Source: Dryomyza anilis
Taxonomy: Eukaryota; Arthropoda; Insecta; Diptera; Dryomyzidae
NCBI GenBank assembly: GCA_951804985.1
Contig: OX638132.1
Coordinates: 5,313,529-5,377,528, forward strand
Direction of reading: 5' to 3'
DNA: 64,000 bases
Under the pieces are notes generated by a model. The model had not been told where the DNA came from and did not search any database. It was given only the letters and a program-made list of their open reading frames with translations. The position numbers and the translations under genes were made by a program. Below are positions 55,041 through 64,000 of this stretch, piece after piece; within the stretch, counting starts at the first letter, position 1; every line of letters starts with the position of its first letter.

Positions 55041-55159
55041 GCCGTGATAGCTCAGTGGTTAGTGCGTTGAACTGCAAGCCGAAAGGTCCCCGGTTCAAGC
55101 CTGGACTGGAGCTAACAACATCTTTTCGTAGAAACTACCTCTCGGCAGTAAATGGCAAA
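55041..55159 (+). mobile_element. tRNA-derived SINE, copy 4 (3'-truncated, plus strand)
   Basis: The tRNA-like head reads forward at 55041-55113: GCCGTGATAGCTCAGTGG (A box), CTGCAAGCCGAAAGGTCCCC, then GGTTCAAGCC (B box). The first ~45 bp of body follow (AACAACATCTTTTC, CTCGGCAGTAAATGGCAAA) and then stop at W sequence. The anticodon-loop position reads GCA within CTGCAAG, supporting tRNA-Cys as source. A functional tRNA is unlikely because acceptor-stem pairing is poor and the SINE body is attached. Confidence 0.85.
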
Positions 55160-55454
55160 ATTAAGAAATGCATATTACTGATATAACCTAGTCAAGAAAA
55201 TTAGTCATACAGAATACTCTGTTGATAAATGAATATCATTTTTTTTCTTCATATTTTAGACAATTAAACAACCTTAATTGTCTAAAAGGTAGTTTAAAAG
55301 TGATTTCGTTTTGAATTTCGTTTTCTAATTTATACTGATAGACCAGTTCATTCCCAGTGTTTTCTAAGCAATCACTGTGATTTATATCAGGTAATAAATG
55401 CTGCAAAAATAATTAAACAATGGCGGATCTTGAGATTTGGTGGTTGATATAAAA

Positions 55455-56155
55455 ACCAGTTGTGAAGGTTAGATCACATGGAAAATTTTAAATTTGGTGT
55501 TATTATGTTAGTTAGGATTATCAAAATTATAGTCGGTCTAAGCCAAATATAAATACCCTACACATATGTGTGGTTACCATCCAAAGTGGTATATAGGTCA
55601 CCAGGGTATACAAATCCTGAAAATAACTACAAACTTTCTATCGCTGAAGAATTTCCTTTCAATATGGGTATCATATTTACAAATGGGTAGGTGTACCGAA
55701 TTTCGATTTTTTTTTTGGGAACCACAAGTAGTTTCGCGGAAAAACATTATTTCCATGTATTTGAGCATGAAGTCAATATATATTTGATCATAAGACGTAT
55801 ACAGTAAAATTGAACTGCAGATGTAAATTTTATATGAGTTATTTGAATATAAATTGTCAGATCACAGGTCACAATGGACCGATCTCACACATACAGCGTA
55901 GGTATATAAGTAATCTAAATTATGAGTTTTATTTATCTAACTTTTCAATTGTTTAAGTAGTAGTGATTTGAACACACAGACAGACAGACAGACAGACAGA
56001 CAGACGGACAGACAGACGAACATCGCTAAACTCAGGAGGTCATGCTGATCAAGAATATATATACTTTTCCATACCGGAGATGCTTCCTTCTGGGTGTTAC
56101 AAACGGCGTACCAAACTGAATATACCCTTTCACTCTTAGTGTAGGGTATAAAAAT
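55455..56155 (-). mobile_element. DINE-1-like element, copy 8, inserted in W
   Basis: A full-length reversed copy from AACCAGTTGTGAAGGTTAGA to CACTCTTAGTGTAGGGTATA, with a GACA proto-microsatellite at about 55978-56020. It is highly similar to copies 4 and 6. The frame 55566-55787 is a chance frame over conserved DINE-1 sequence. Confidence 0.92.
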
Positions 56156-56635
56156 ATATATATATATATTATAATTGAAAATATGATCAGAAAATATGTT
56201 ATGTGAAGTAATATGATAATAATTATAATTTGAATAAATTTTTAAAATTATGTCTTGATTATTTCGATTTTTTTAAGTTTCAACCACCAAATTACAAGAT
56301 CCGCAACTGTTTAATTATTTCTGCAGCATTACTGAACTATTTAAAATCACTGTATTTGGTTAGAAATTACTGGGATTAAACTGGTCTATTATTATAAATT
56401 ATTAAAAATAAGGTGACCTATAACGAAATTTTGACAAAATCAATGACAAAGTCAAAATTTGTATTATTTTTTAAATTTCCACTTTACGTACATTTTTAAA
56501 AAGGAAGATATCATGGGGTTCAGATATATATAGTACACCAATGGAAAGATAATTTAATTGTCTAAAACATTAGTTGAAAATTATAATTCATTTAATAACA
56601 GATTATACTTTATACACGACTTTCTTGACTAAACC

Positions 56636-57030
56636 CTAGTAGGAATTTACCCGATGCGCCATCGGGAAATGATCGGGTTTTCGTTGGGTTTGCATGCCCT
56701 TATCATGCTTACCATAGCAGGGTTTACATTATCTAAACAGTCAATGTTCCCGATCATAGCTACATTACTTGTTCCTCATAACGAAATTAGCATCAGTCAA
56801 TGATCGAGATTAAAGAGAGAAACCCTATTATGCTCGGGCTCAGACAAGGCAATTGTCAGGTAAATATTAAAATGGGGAATTTGCCGATCAGTACATGATC
56901 ATGCCCTGAGGTCAATACATGATCAGGACACTGCGTTACAAGGAAATTATGGGTCTCGTCATATCCCGATCATCTCAAATAATGACATGATCACTTCATG
57001 ACCATGGCCCTACCAAAATTTCTACTAGGG
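56636..57030. mobile_element. ~395-bp TIR element with CCCTAGTAGAAATTT ends, in W
   Basis: The left end CCCTAGTAGGAATTTACCCG and the reverse complement of the right end (CCCTAGTAGAAATTTTGGTA) are inverted repeats of ~15 bp. The interior is markedly less AT-rich and holds many TGATC/GATCA words (CCCGATCATAGC, CAATGATCGAG, GTACATGATCATGC, ACATGATCAGGAC, ATGACATGATCACTTCATG). Flanking W sequence (TTCTTGACTA | AGTTGGTCAGTG) defines the insertion site. Non-coding; family unknown. Confidence 0.85.
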
Positions 57031-57194
57031 AAGTTGGTCAGTGAAATGCATTTATTAAACACCCTGTATCTTAAACTAGGTACAAAATTAGATAAATTTT
57101 TTTTATTTTACATATTTTATTTTTTTTGAGTCATAGAATGACCTCCTGAAATATTGACATTTATGAACCAAACACCCTGTATATATATATATAT

Positions 57195-57459
57195 GTATAT
57201 GTGGCTTGTATGTGAGCTGGGTGTGGCCGTGTACCGATTTGGCTAATTCCCAAAGTCAGAACTAAGTTTTATATTATATAGATTTATTGTATACGGTCAG
57301 ACAGCAGACAGATGAACATAAGAACATTGCAGACAGAAACGAGTAGTGATGCTAATGAAGAATATTTTTTTTTTCGTACCAGCTACGCCTTCTAAGTGGC
57401 TTTATAATATACGCACAAACTTATTATACCCTGTATCTCATAGGTGTAGGGTATAAAAA
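57195..57459 (-). mobile_element. DINE-1-like element, copy 9 (fragment, subfamily of copy 5)
   Basis: CTTGTATGTGAGCTGGGTGT, ACCGATTTGGCTAATTCCCA and TCTCATAGGTGTAGGGTATA are the reverse of copy 5 blocks. The segment between them is deleted and degraded, with AGACAGCAGACAGATG as what is left of the microsatellite. Confidence 0.75.
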
Positions 57460-58685
57460 CACAAACACTCTCATACAAAAACAATTCCCTACCATTTTTT
57501 TTTTTTTTGCATTCAAGTTAAAAATAAAATAATCCTCAAAATTCAGCAACATCAAAATCCTTTAACTTATGTTGTCTCAATATTTTTAAGTAGATTAAAG
57601 TATTTGGCACTAAACCAACATCAAAATAGACAAAAGGAAATCGTAAAAATCAAAAAATAAGTAAACGATACAACCACTGATTTAGTATGTAGATATACAT
57701 CAAATAAACTTGTGTTCTTATTACTCTTAATGTTATTACTACATTTTATTCTTGGATTCTTTTGCTAAAAATTTAATATTTTTTAATTTTATGCAGAAAT
57801 ACGCATGCAATATTTACTCACCGCTAATAAAACGCGAAGCTTTAGGCCGTAGTGACTTTATAAACACTGCTCCGCTTAATTATTGCTAGGTTTTCATTTT
57901 GAATTTTACATTTTTAATTAAATTTATAACACAACTTGTTTCTGATTTTTATTAAAAATTTAACATTGTGTTTGACTGCTTTTAATTAACATTTTTCATA
58001 TGAGTCGCCATTTTCCAATAAGTTGAAATTAAAAACTAAAAACTTGTAAGCGGTATGGTTTGGCGATTTTTTTTTTTTTTTTTTTTTGTACGTAAAACAC
58101 GTATTGGTATTTATAACATTTTAATAATGTCCTTAATACAACAACCAATATGTGGCATATGCTTAAAGCATGATGGAAAATCTGCAATTAATTTATGTAC
58201 ATTTTTTTTCATCATTGCCTAAAAGATATAAAAACTTTTTTTCAGTGCATGTTTACGCAAAACTGTTTATATTGAAGAACACATTACTGCACAGTGTGCA
58301 CTTGCTGCTGGCCATTTAGGCTGCAACCACAAAAACCAATGTTGGTTTTTGGTCCAGCATATTGATGATGCGCACGTTATCGTCTGATGGTAATGTTAAC
58401 ATTACTGGCTGCTACAACTGGTAATAAAAGGACATTAGTTTGCTTTCGGCACTTAATGCATGAATGCAGGCTTCGGTCAAGCATAAAAGATTCAACTGAA
58501 ATGGGCCGGACTTAAAGTCAGATGGGCCGAATAATGCAATTAATAATATACAATATATAAATCGATTTGTTTTGAAGTATTTACGAATAAAATTACAATA
58601 AATTTAAATAACGATCGATACGAGAGTTTTTGTAATAGATTTTAAATCTTAAAAATAATTTTTGTACTGCTTTGGGAGTAATGAG
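57460..58685. other. AT-rich interval with a less AT-rich single-copy patch
   Basis: A T run of ~22 occupies about 58067-58087. Positions 58280-58530 (GTGTGCACTTGCTGCTGGCC, GATGCGCACGTTATCGTCTG) are less AT-rich and unrepeated, possibly conserved noncoding host DNA. No ORF is called. Confidence 0.4.
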
Positions 58686-58689
58686 TAGG

Positions 58690-60246
58690 GAAGCATGGGG
58701 TGAAGTGGGACACGTTTTGATTTTCCACCAAAATTAGTTTGAAATAGATTAGTTTCCATAGATCTTTCTTTTCAAAATTTCTCAACTTCGCACACGTTGC
58801 TCTAGAAGCAATGATAAGTATGACAAAAAGTACGAATAGGATTATATTCATCATTATTTCTAGTTTAAAAATCAGTTTGAACCAAAATCCTACCATTTCC
58901 TTTTCTCAAGTTATCGTCATTTACATTCAATTTTAATGATTTTTTTCAATGTATCTCTATTTCTTATTACAAATATATTTCACAGTGCGACAAAATGGCA
59001 ACTTTTTTAGTTGAACTTCGATTTTATTTTATTTTGTGCTTCTATATGGTCTACTGATAAAGAGTGTAGTATATTCTTATACCCCTACACGTCTGGGTTA
59101 GGCGCTATGGGCTCCGAAAGGGTTCAAAGGATATCATATATAGTTTGTCATTTTGTAGCGTTTCTATTGTCTAAGGAACGATTATAGGGAACATCCTAAG
59201 GATGATTTACACTGAACACTTAAAGTTTGCATCTTAACGATTAACCACTATTTCTAATGGTTTTCTATTAACAATTTCGTTAACGAGTTATTATTTGTGG
59301 AAAAAGTCAGATAACTATCGTAATGTTCGTTTTTGAAAATGACGAAAAAATCGAATATCAATTAAAAAAGTTGCCATTTTGTCGCACTGTGAAATATATT
59401 TGTAATAAGAAATAGAGATAAATTGAAGAAAATCGTTAAAATTGAATGTAAATGACGAAAAAAGAAATGGTAGGATTTTGGTTCAAACGGATTTTTAAAC
59501 TAGAAATAATGATGAATATAACCTTATTTGTACTTTTTATACGCATTTTTGTCATACTTATCACTGCTTCTAGAGCACCGTGCGCACATGTTGAAAAATG
59601 TTGTGGTCGGAGCTCTCGAATATCTGAGTACCTCAGACTACAGGGGTAATTAAAGTACCTGCAGTTCGCAAACCCCGTGTAGTTTATGCTTTCGTTTGCT
59701 CGTTGTTCAAACTACCCGGATAGCTCGTTTGTTCGTTTGTTTGACCGTTTGTCAGAATTTGCCAGAAGTGGATGGACAAAAGTATGTTAGACAAAAGTGG
59801 ACGGAAAGTCATAAAAAGACCGAACAACATTTTTATTGCAGAAATCGGTAACAGACATCGTGGGAAATCGAATGGTACCACGGTCGGTGGTCCATGACCT
59901 CCAAAAGGGGGTCAAAAACCATTTTTATTATTGCGGAAATAGATGGCGGACATCATTAGCAGGCTAATAGTACCCTCTGGAGTAGTACATGACCCCAAAA
60001 GGGTTCAAAATCCCATTTAGGACCCAAAAATTTACATTTCGGAAATCGATAGCGGACATCATTAGAAAGCTAATGGTACCTTTTAGAGTGCGGAGATCAT
60101 TTCAAAAAAAAATATCCGAGAAAAAAAATGTCAACATTTTTTTTTTTTTTTTTGCTGTATCGTCGACGAAATGTTTTTATTTTTCTAAATGCAAAAACAT
60201 TTCCAAATATTAAAATTTCCCAGATTACCCCATGTCCCACTTTATC
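58690..60246. mobile_element. 1.5-kb TIR element with GGGTGAAGTGGGACA-type ends
   Basis: The left end GCATGGGGTGAAGTGGGACA pairs with the right end CATGTCCCACTTTATCC. Beyond the termini a long internal inverted pair exists: CACAGTGCGACAAAATGGCA at ~58981 against TGCCATTTTGTCGCACTGTG at 59373, extending out to AAATAATGATGAATATA-type blocks at 58840-58860 and 59500-59520. The inner pair encloses a ~360-bp GC-richer spacer. Tandem repeats occupy 59836-60100. The ORFs at 58642-58896 and 59452-59649 are the two arms read outward (both start with MVGFWFK after the first few codons), not independent genes. Confidence 0.75.
59836..60100 (+). repeat. ~100-bp tandem repeat, about 2.6 units
   Basis: Units begin GAAATCGGTAACAGACATC, GAAATAGATGGCGGACATC and GAAATCGATAGCGGACATC. 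Each continues with GCTAATGGTACC-like sequence and CATGACCYCAAAAGGG. The spacing is ~96 and ~105 bp. Confidence 0.8.
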
Positions 60247-60653
60247 CAAGGTATGATGGGATAAAGAGATGATGGGTTTTTAATAGTTTACTCCAAAATG
60301 ATGGTAGAATTTTTAGAGGAAATCTAAAAATGCTAAATCTAAATAGAATAATATTCAAAATTTGAAAAAAATAAAAACTTATTAAGTTTACTTCCTTACA
60401 AAGTGTGTTTCAAATGGACATATCTCAAAAATCAACATTTTTAAAAATTTTGAAAGAATATATGTTGAATTTGGCATTTAATCTATTAAAGAAAATTTTT
60501 CAAATCTCGTTTATTTTGAGGGTTATTTCATTTTATATTGGTGGTTATTTCACAACATTTTTGTAGGATATTTCATTAATAAATATTTGGGCGATAAATT
60601 TGGGCATTATTTCATTAATTTTTGGGTTAATTAATTTTTTTTTTGTGTTATTT

Positions 60654-61028
60654 TATACACAGAAAAAAAAATAATCGACGTAAATATAGCAACCGATATT
60701 AATTGCATTCATTAATCAGTCCAACAATGGAATTCATTAATTTATTGAAAACATTTCCTAATCTTCGTTATATCAGCAATTCCGTTTGCTAATATTAATA
60801 TTTGTACGTCATTGTAGCAAATTAATTAGTTGGCGCAGTTTCAGCAATTATATTTGCTAAAAACTGCGCTGACAAAATTATGTATTGCACTCACGTACAA
60901 ATAATCATATCATATAACGAAAAAAAGCAAATATTTTCATTAAATTGGTGAATTTTATTGCTGGACTGATTAATGAATGCAATTAATATCAGTTGCTACA
61001 TTAACGTCGATTATTTATTACTGTGTAT
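60654..61028. mobile_element. 375-bp foldback MITE with ~65-bp TIRs
   Basis: The left end ATACACAGAAAAAAAAATAA, then TCGACGTAAATATAGCAACC and GATATTAATTGCATTCATTA, is matched by the complement of the right end (GCATTCATTAATCAGTCCA shared; ATACACAGTAATAAATAATC at the tip). Internal inverted pairs (GGCGCAGTTTCAGCAA / TTGCTAAAAACTGCGC) form a second stem. Non-coding, well preserved and probably recent. Confidence 0.9.
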
Positions 61029-62925
61029 GAAATAATACCATTTTTTTGCATATCTCAACAAATAGATATTAAAAAGGATAAGTCCTTATCCAAGATCGAT
61101 TTAGGGTGTAATGCGGCATATATCAAATATATCTGTTTTGAATATTTTAAATATACTTTTTACAATTTTATGCCGTATTTTACATAACTTTTACATAACG
61201 CACTTAATGCGTTTGACATCACCGTGATTTGTTCAACAAAATCCAATTTAAAAATTTTACAGGATTGATTAGTAATAAATTTCGAAATTTGCAATTCCGA
61301 TATTTCATTTATTTAAAGTTTGAACTACTTTATATAGTGGTAAAGGTAGTGGAATAATTTATGTGGCAGTATAATTGAAACTGCATTATTCATATTCAGT
61401 TCTATGATGTGATATTTTATATATGCAGCTAGCATTAGACAAAATTGATAAATTTTTTATAATTTTAAAATTTATTCTTATTTTTGACAGTACGGTACTT
61501 TTTTTATTGATTGCCAACAATTGCCAATTGCACACCAACAACTGCATGCTGTCCTCTGCTAAAGCAATTCGATTGTCAACCACAGTGAATCGTCACTAAC
61601 TAAGTAATACATTTAACGCAGGCAGTAAATTGTAGGCGCGTAAATGTTTCCGTCAATGCAGCCTCATTGATTGGCAAATAAATGACAAACAAATGGTACT
61701 GCTGCAAACCACCAAACAACATGAGCAAATTTCAAACCAACTGCGTTATAAACAACAACCAAAAAAAAAAATAAAAAATTTAAATTTTCAACAGCAAAAA
61801 ACAAACGAATTGCTATAGCTGTTAGCGTCAAGCTGTTGTGACTGTCAGACGCATCAGATTTGACATTCTGGGATGCAAACATCAAATTGATGTATGCCAT
61901 GCGGTGCACAATGTATAACAGTTGTCACGTGATCAAAATGAAAAACTGAATTTGCATTCAAAATCGCATCAAGTCATGAGTGAAAATGTTTCAAAGTTTT
62001 CAGCAACGTGGACTGGCAACAAGGCAGTTTAAAAAAAATATATATATGCCAAGCCATTCCAACTATAGGATCTACAATATGACTTTAAAAATGTCAACAA
62101 TTAAAAACACCGATGGACACATTGAACATTGACCAATTCATCAAAAATACAGGGAAAGTGTATCGTAATAAATTTCACATAGCCACGCCGCCATAATTGG
62201 AGTCGAAAAATTCCATTTAATTTTCACCTAATTAGTACTTTACGCCTCTGGTTATATGTTACAAATTGTAATAATAAAATTCAACGTTACAGTAGTGTAA
62301 AAATTGCACGCCCCCTGCCTTTAAATACAACTTAGTAATGGAGTTAAAACATTGCAAAACTTTCCGAAATGCTTGTGGCAGAAAAAGTTTATGGTCACAG
62401 CTGTTGACAGCCCAACTTAAAGGTTGTCACAGCGTTTGGCCTCGAAAAATTGTGTATTAAGTTTGTTGTTAAACTTTAGAGATTATTTAAAATGTTCTGG
62501 AAATGCAAAAATATTTTAAAATAAATAATAAGGAACAAGGTATCATCAACAAGAAATTATCGTATTTTAACACACACAATTTTAACACAATAAAAGTCTA
62601 TTTTAATGTATAAACATATAATTTATTATGATAACTATTATGATAAATATTAACGCAATAGTAGAACTGTGAAATATGTTTTAGCCAATTTACATGGAAC
62701 AAAAGTACTTCGGATAATATTATTAAATAAATATTATAAAAAGGAAAACAAAAATACCATAAATTATAGTACATAACCTCACTCTAAAACACACAACAAA
62801 TCGGTGTATTATACAGTTACTGAAATAATGTACTGCCATTCATTTTTTTTTTTAAACTCTAAAATAGTCGGCAGTTGTTTTCAAATTTTGCAAGATTTTT
62901 ATATATGTTAAACAATTATGTATAC
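61029..62925. other. Mostly single-copy interval, no gene supported
   Basis: Positions 61540-62450 are less AT-rich than average (CACACCAACAACTGCATGCT, AGCTGTTAGCGTCAAGCTGT, CTGTTGACAGCCCAACTTAA) and show no repeat match in the window. The minus ORF at 61664-61909 is not convincing. Could be host noncoding DNA. Confidence 0.4.
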
Positions 62926-62929
62926 ACAA

Positions 62930-63228
62930 AAAATCATATTTTGGCATGAGGTTGGTAGAATAAAAAAGTTAGTTGAGCCAACTAACTTCATTCGGTTAAA
63001 TGGAATGGTTTACAAATTTGCTGGCGGAACTGTCATATTAGCCTATACACTTGAAATAGTAGTCTATACACACTCCTAACTCCTAATGGTTCTAAATCTG
63101 CACTAACTTGTTCGAAATTGGTTGCAGTACAAACTACAACACTTTTCATTTCGACAGTAGTGGTTGTGAGAATCAAATAAGTTGATTGGGTAAAGAGTTG
63201 TCGCAACAAATCTCTATTCTGTGTGTAC
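62930..63228 (+). mobile_element. MITE of an inverted pair, copy A
   Basis: The core from TTCGGTTAAATGGAATGG to TAGAGATTTGTTGCG... matches the reverse complement of copy B (63522-63776) over ~240 bp. Shared words are TTTGCTGGCGGAACTG-like, ACACACTCCTAA, GCAGTACAAACTACAAC and AATCTCTRTTCT. It ends near TCTGTGTGTAC. Near 62970-62990 AGTTAGTTGAGCCAACTAACT forms a short palindrome at its edge. Confidence 0.75.
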
Positions 63229-63452
63229 CTATGTTAATCAATTATATAAATAAATTATAGAACTAACTTTTATCCAAACACGCAAAACATTTTTTACATA
63301 ATATTTGAATTTGGCAAAGTAACGATATATTTTCGATATGAAACTTGAAATATTTTAAAATAGATTTGTTTGTTCTTTAGTATTTTTGATAAAAACAAAT
63401 AAGCATTTAATTAAAATAAATGAAAATCTTTTCGAAATAAACACAATATACC

Positions 63453-63925
63453 CAGCGAGAATGACATCATGGACACCAATGGTATCAATGATGAATCGAG
63501 AAATTTGTCATTGATAAATGTATCTACACAAAGAACAGAGATTTGTTGCACCAACCAACTCTTTATCCAACCAACTTATTCGGTTCACTCAACCGCTTAG
63601 TCGGTTGTTAGTGTCAAAATGAAAAGAGTTGTAGTTTGTACTGCGACCTATTTCGAACTTAGTACAGATATAAAACCATTAGGAGTGTGTATAACCTAAT
63701 ATTTCAAATGTATTGGCTAATATAGCAGTTCTGCCAGAAAATTTGTAAAATATTCGATTTAACCGAATACTTTTTAAAATTTAATAGGTTATGTATGACT
63801 TGTCTTAAAAAGCTACATTAATGATATTTTAATTATCGAGATGTTTATAATGACAAATTATCCAATGTCACCGATTCAACATTGATGCCCTTGTTGTCAA
63901 TGGAGTCGTCAATGATGGGTTATGA
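63453..63925. mobile_element. Outer TIR element containing MITE copy B
   Basis: The left segment GAATGACATCATGGACACCA ... TGATGAATCGAGAAATTTGTC (63453-63523) is inverted at 63835-63925 (GACAAATTATCCAATGTCAC ... ATTGATGCCCTTGTTGTCAA). The sequence between is MITE copy B plus ~60 bp. The outer element was therefore present before copy B inserted. Confidence 0.6.
63522..63776 (-). mobile_element. MITE of an inverted pair, copy B
   Basis: It begins CTACACAAAGAACAGAGATT and ends GATTTAACCGAATAC, the reverse of copy A ~300 bp upstream. An extra AACCGACTAAGCGG-type block distinguishes it. Together A and B would fold into a ~250-bp stem if transcribed. Confidence 0.75.
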
Positions 63926-64000
63926 CAAAAGTAGCCATATCGATTTAGGAAAGTCACTGAATTAATGAAATTGCTACAAACAGAAAATCCTATTTTAGCA

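Larger units (their letters stand above)
55163..57181. mobile_element. Inverted-repeat element W with two nested insertions
   Basis: The left arm (55163-55450) has GAAATGCATATTACTGATAT, GACCAGTTCATTCCCAGTGT and AAATAATTAAACAATGGCGG. The right arm (56275-57181) has CCACCAAATTACAAGATCCG, TTTAATTATTTCTGCAGC, GGGATTAAACTGGTCTA and the end CATTTATGAACCAAACACCCTGT. A DINE-1 (55455-56155) sits near the centre and a TIR element (56636-57030) in the right arm. Without them W is ~920 bp, close to the copy at 50256-51088. Confidence 0.8.

Noticed and set aside
55041..55113. Functional tRNA-Cys gene
   Set aside because: The A and B boxes are good, but acceptor-stem pairing is poor, a SINE body is attached, and four more copies of the same unit occur in the window.
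55566..55787. 73-codon ORF, with a similar one at 3963-4160
   Set aside because: Both are chance frames over conserved DINE-1 sequence, which is known to be non-coding.

Overview
The window looks like AT-rich nuclear DNA of a higher (brachyceran) fly, and it is almost entirely transposon-derived and intergenic or intronic sequence. The basis is: strong A/T bias; several copies of the DINE-1/INE-1 ('mini-me', Helentron-derived) family with its GTCT/GTCY proto-microsatellite; a Tc1/mariner-superfamily transposase relic; a tRNA-derived SINE; a jockey-like LINE 3' end; and no gene with a long uninterrupted reading frame. The genus cannot be fixed from the sequence. Family letters (W, X, Y, Z, Z2) are my own labels. 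All copies were matched by eye, so boundaries are good to roughly 5-30 bases unless said otherwise.

Layout. 0-6.2 kb: a SINE, a rearranged W/X cluster and two DINE-1 copies, one carrying a 253-bp MITE with clear terminal inverted repeats (TIRs). 8-12.2 kb: one deleted DINE-1, a Z fragment, then two DINE-1 copies of different subfamilies head to tail. 12.7-17.5 kb: a 1.37-kb element with ~345-bp inverted arms, a GAATGCATTC-rich block, a full X element, two Y MITEs and a Z element. 17.9-21.5 kb: a GC-richer island that may be a host 5' exon, a tRNA-like remnant, then a large inverted repeat enclosing a broken mariner, followed by a foldback derivative of the same mariner. 22.9-27.3 kb: Z/Z2 elements, a Y copy and a decayed SINE nested in a Z. 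28.8-32.4 kb: a protein-like ORF, a SINE, tandem repeats, a LINE 3' end and a second mariner foldback. 34.2-38.6 kb: DINE-1, an X inserted in a Z, a probable non-autonomous Helitron and an old Y copy. 39.6-45 kb: possible host exon pieces, a TIR element with a MITE nested in it, and a SINE with 13-bp target-site duplications. 46-49 kb: a foldback element and minisatellites. 49.9-57.5 kb: DINE-1 and W copies nested in one another in both orders, X, Z2, small MITEs and a near-perfect 101-nt hairpin. 58.7-64 kb: a 1.5-kb TIR element, a 375-bp foldback MITE and an inverted pair of MITEs.

Nothing here works as a multi-gene system. The biology is transposon activity: non-autonomous elements that presumably depend on enzymes encoded elsewhere, nested in an order that gives a relative chronology. 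The best candidates for host or novel content are the splice-acceptor-bounded open segment at 44325-44456, the GC-richer island at 17890-18220, the possible noncoding first exon ending at 39758, the hairpin at 54506-54606, and the long-inverted-repeat element at 12709-14083 with a short ORF duplicated in its arms.
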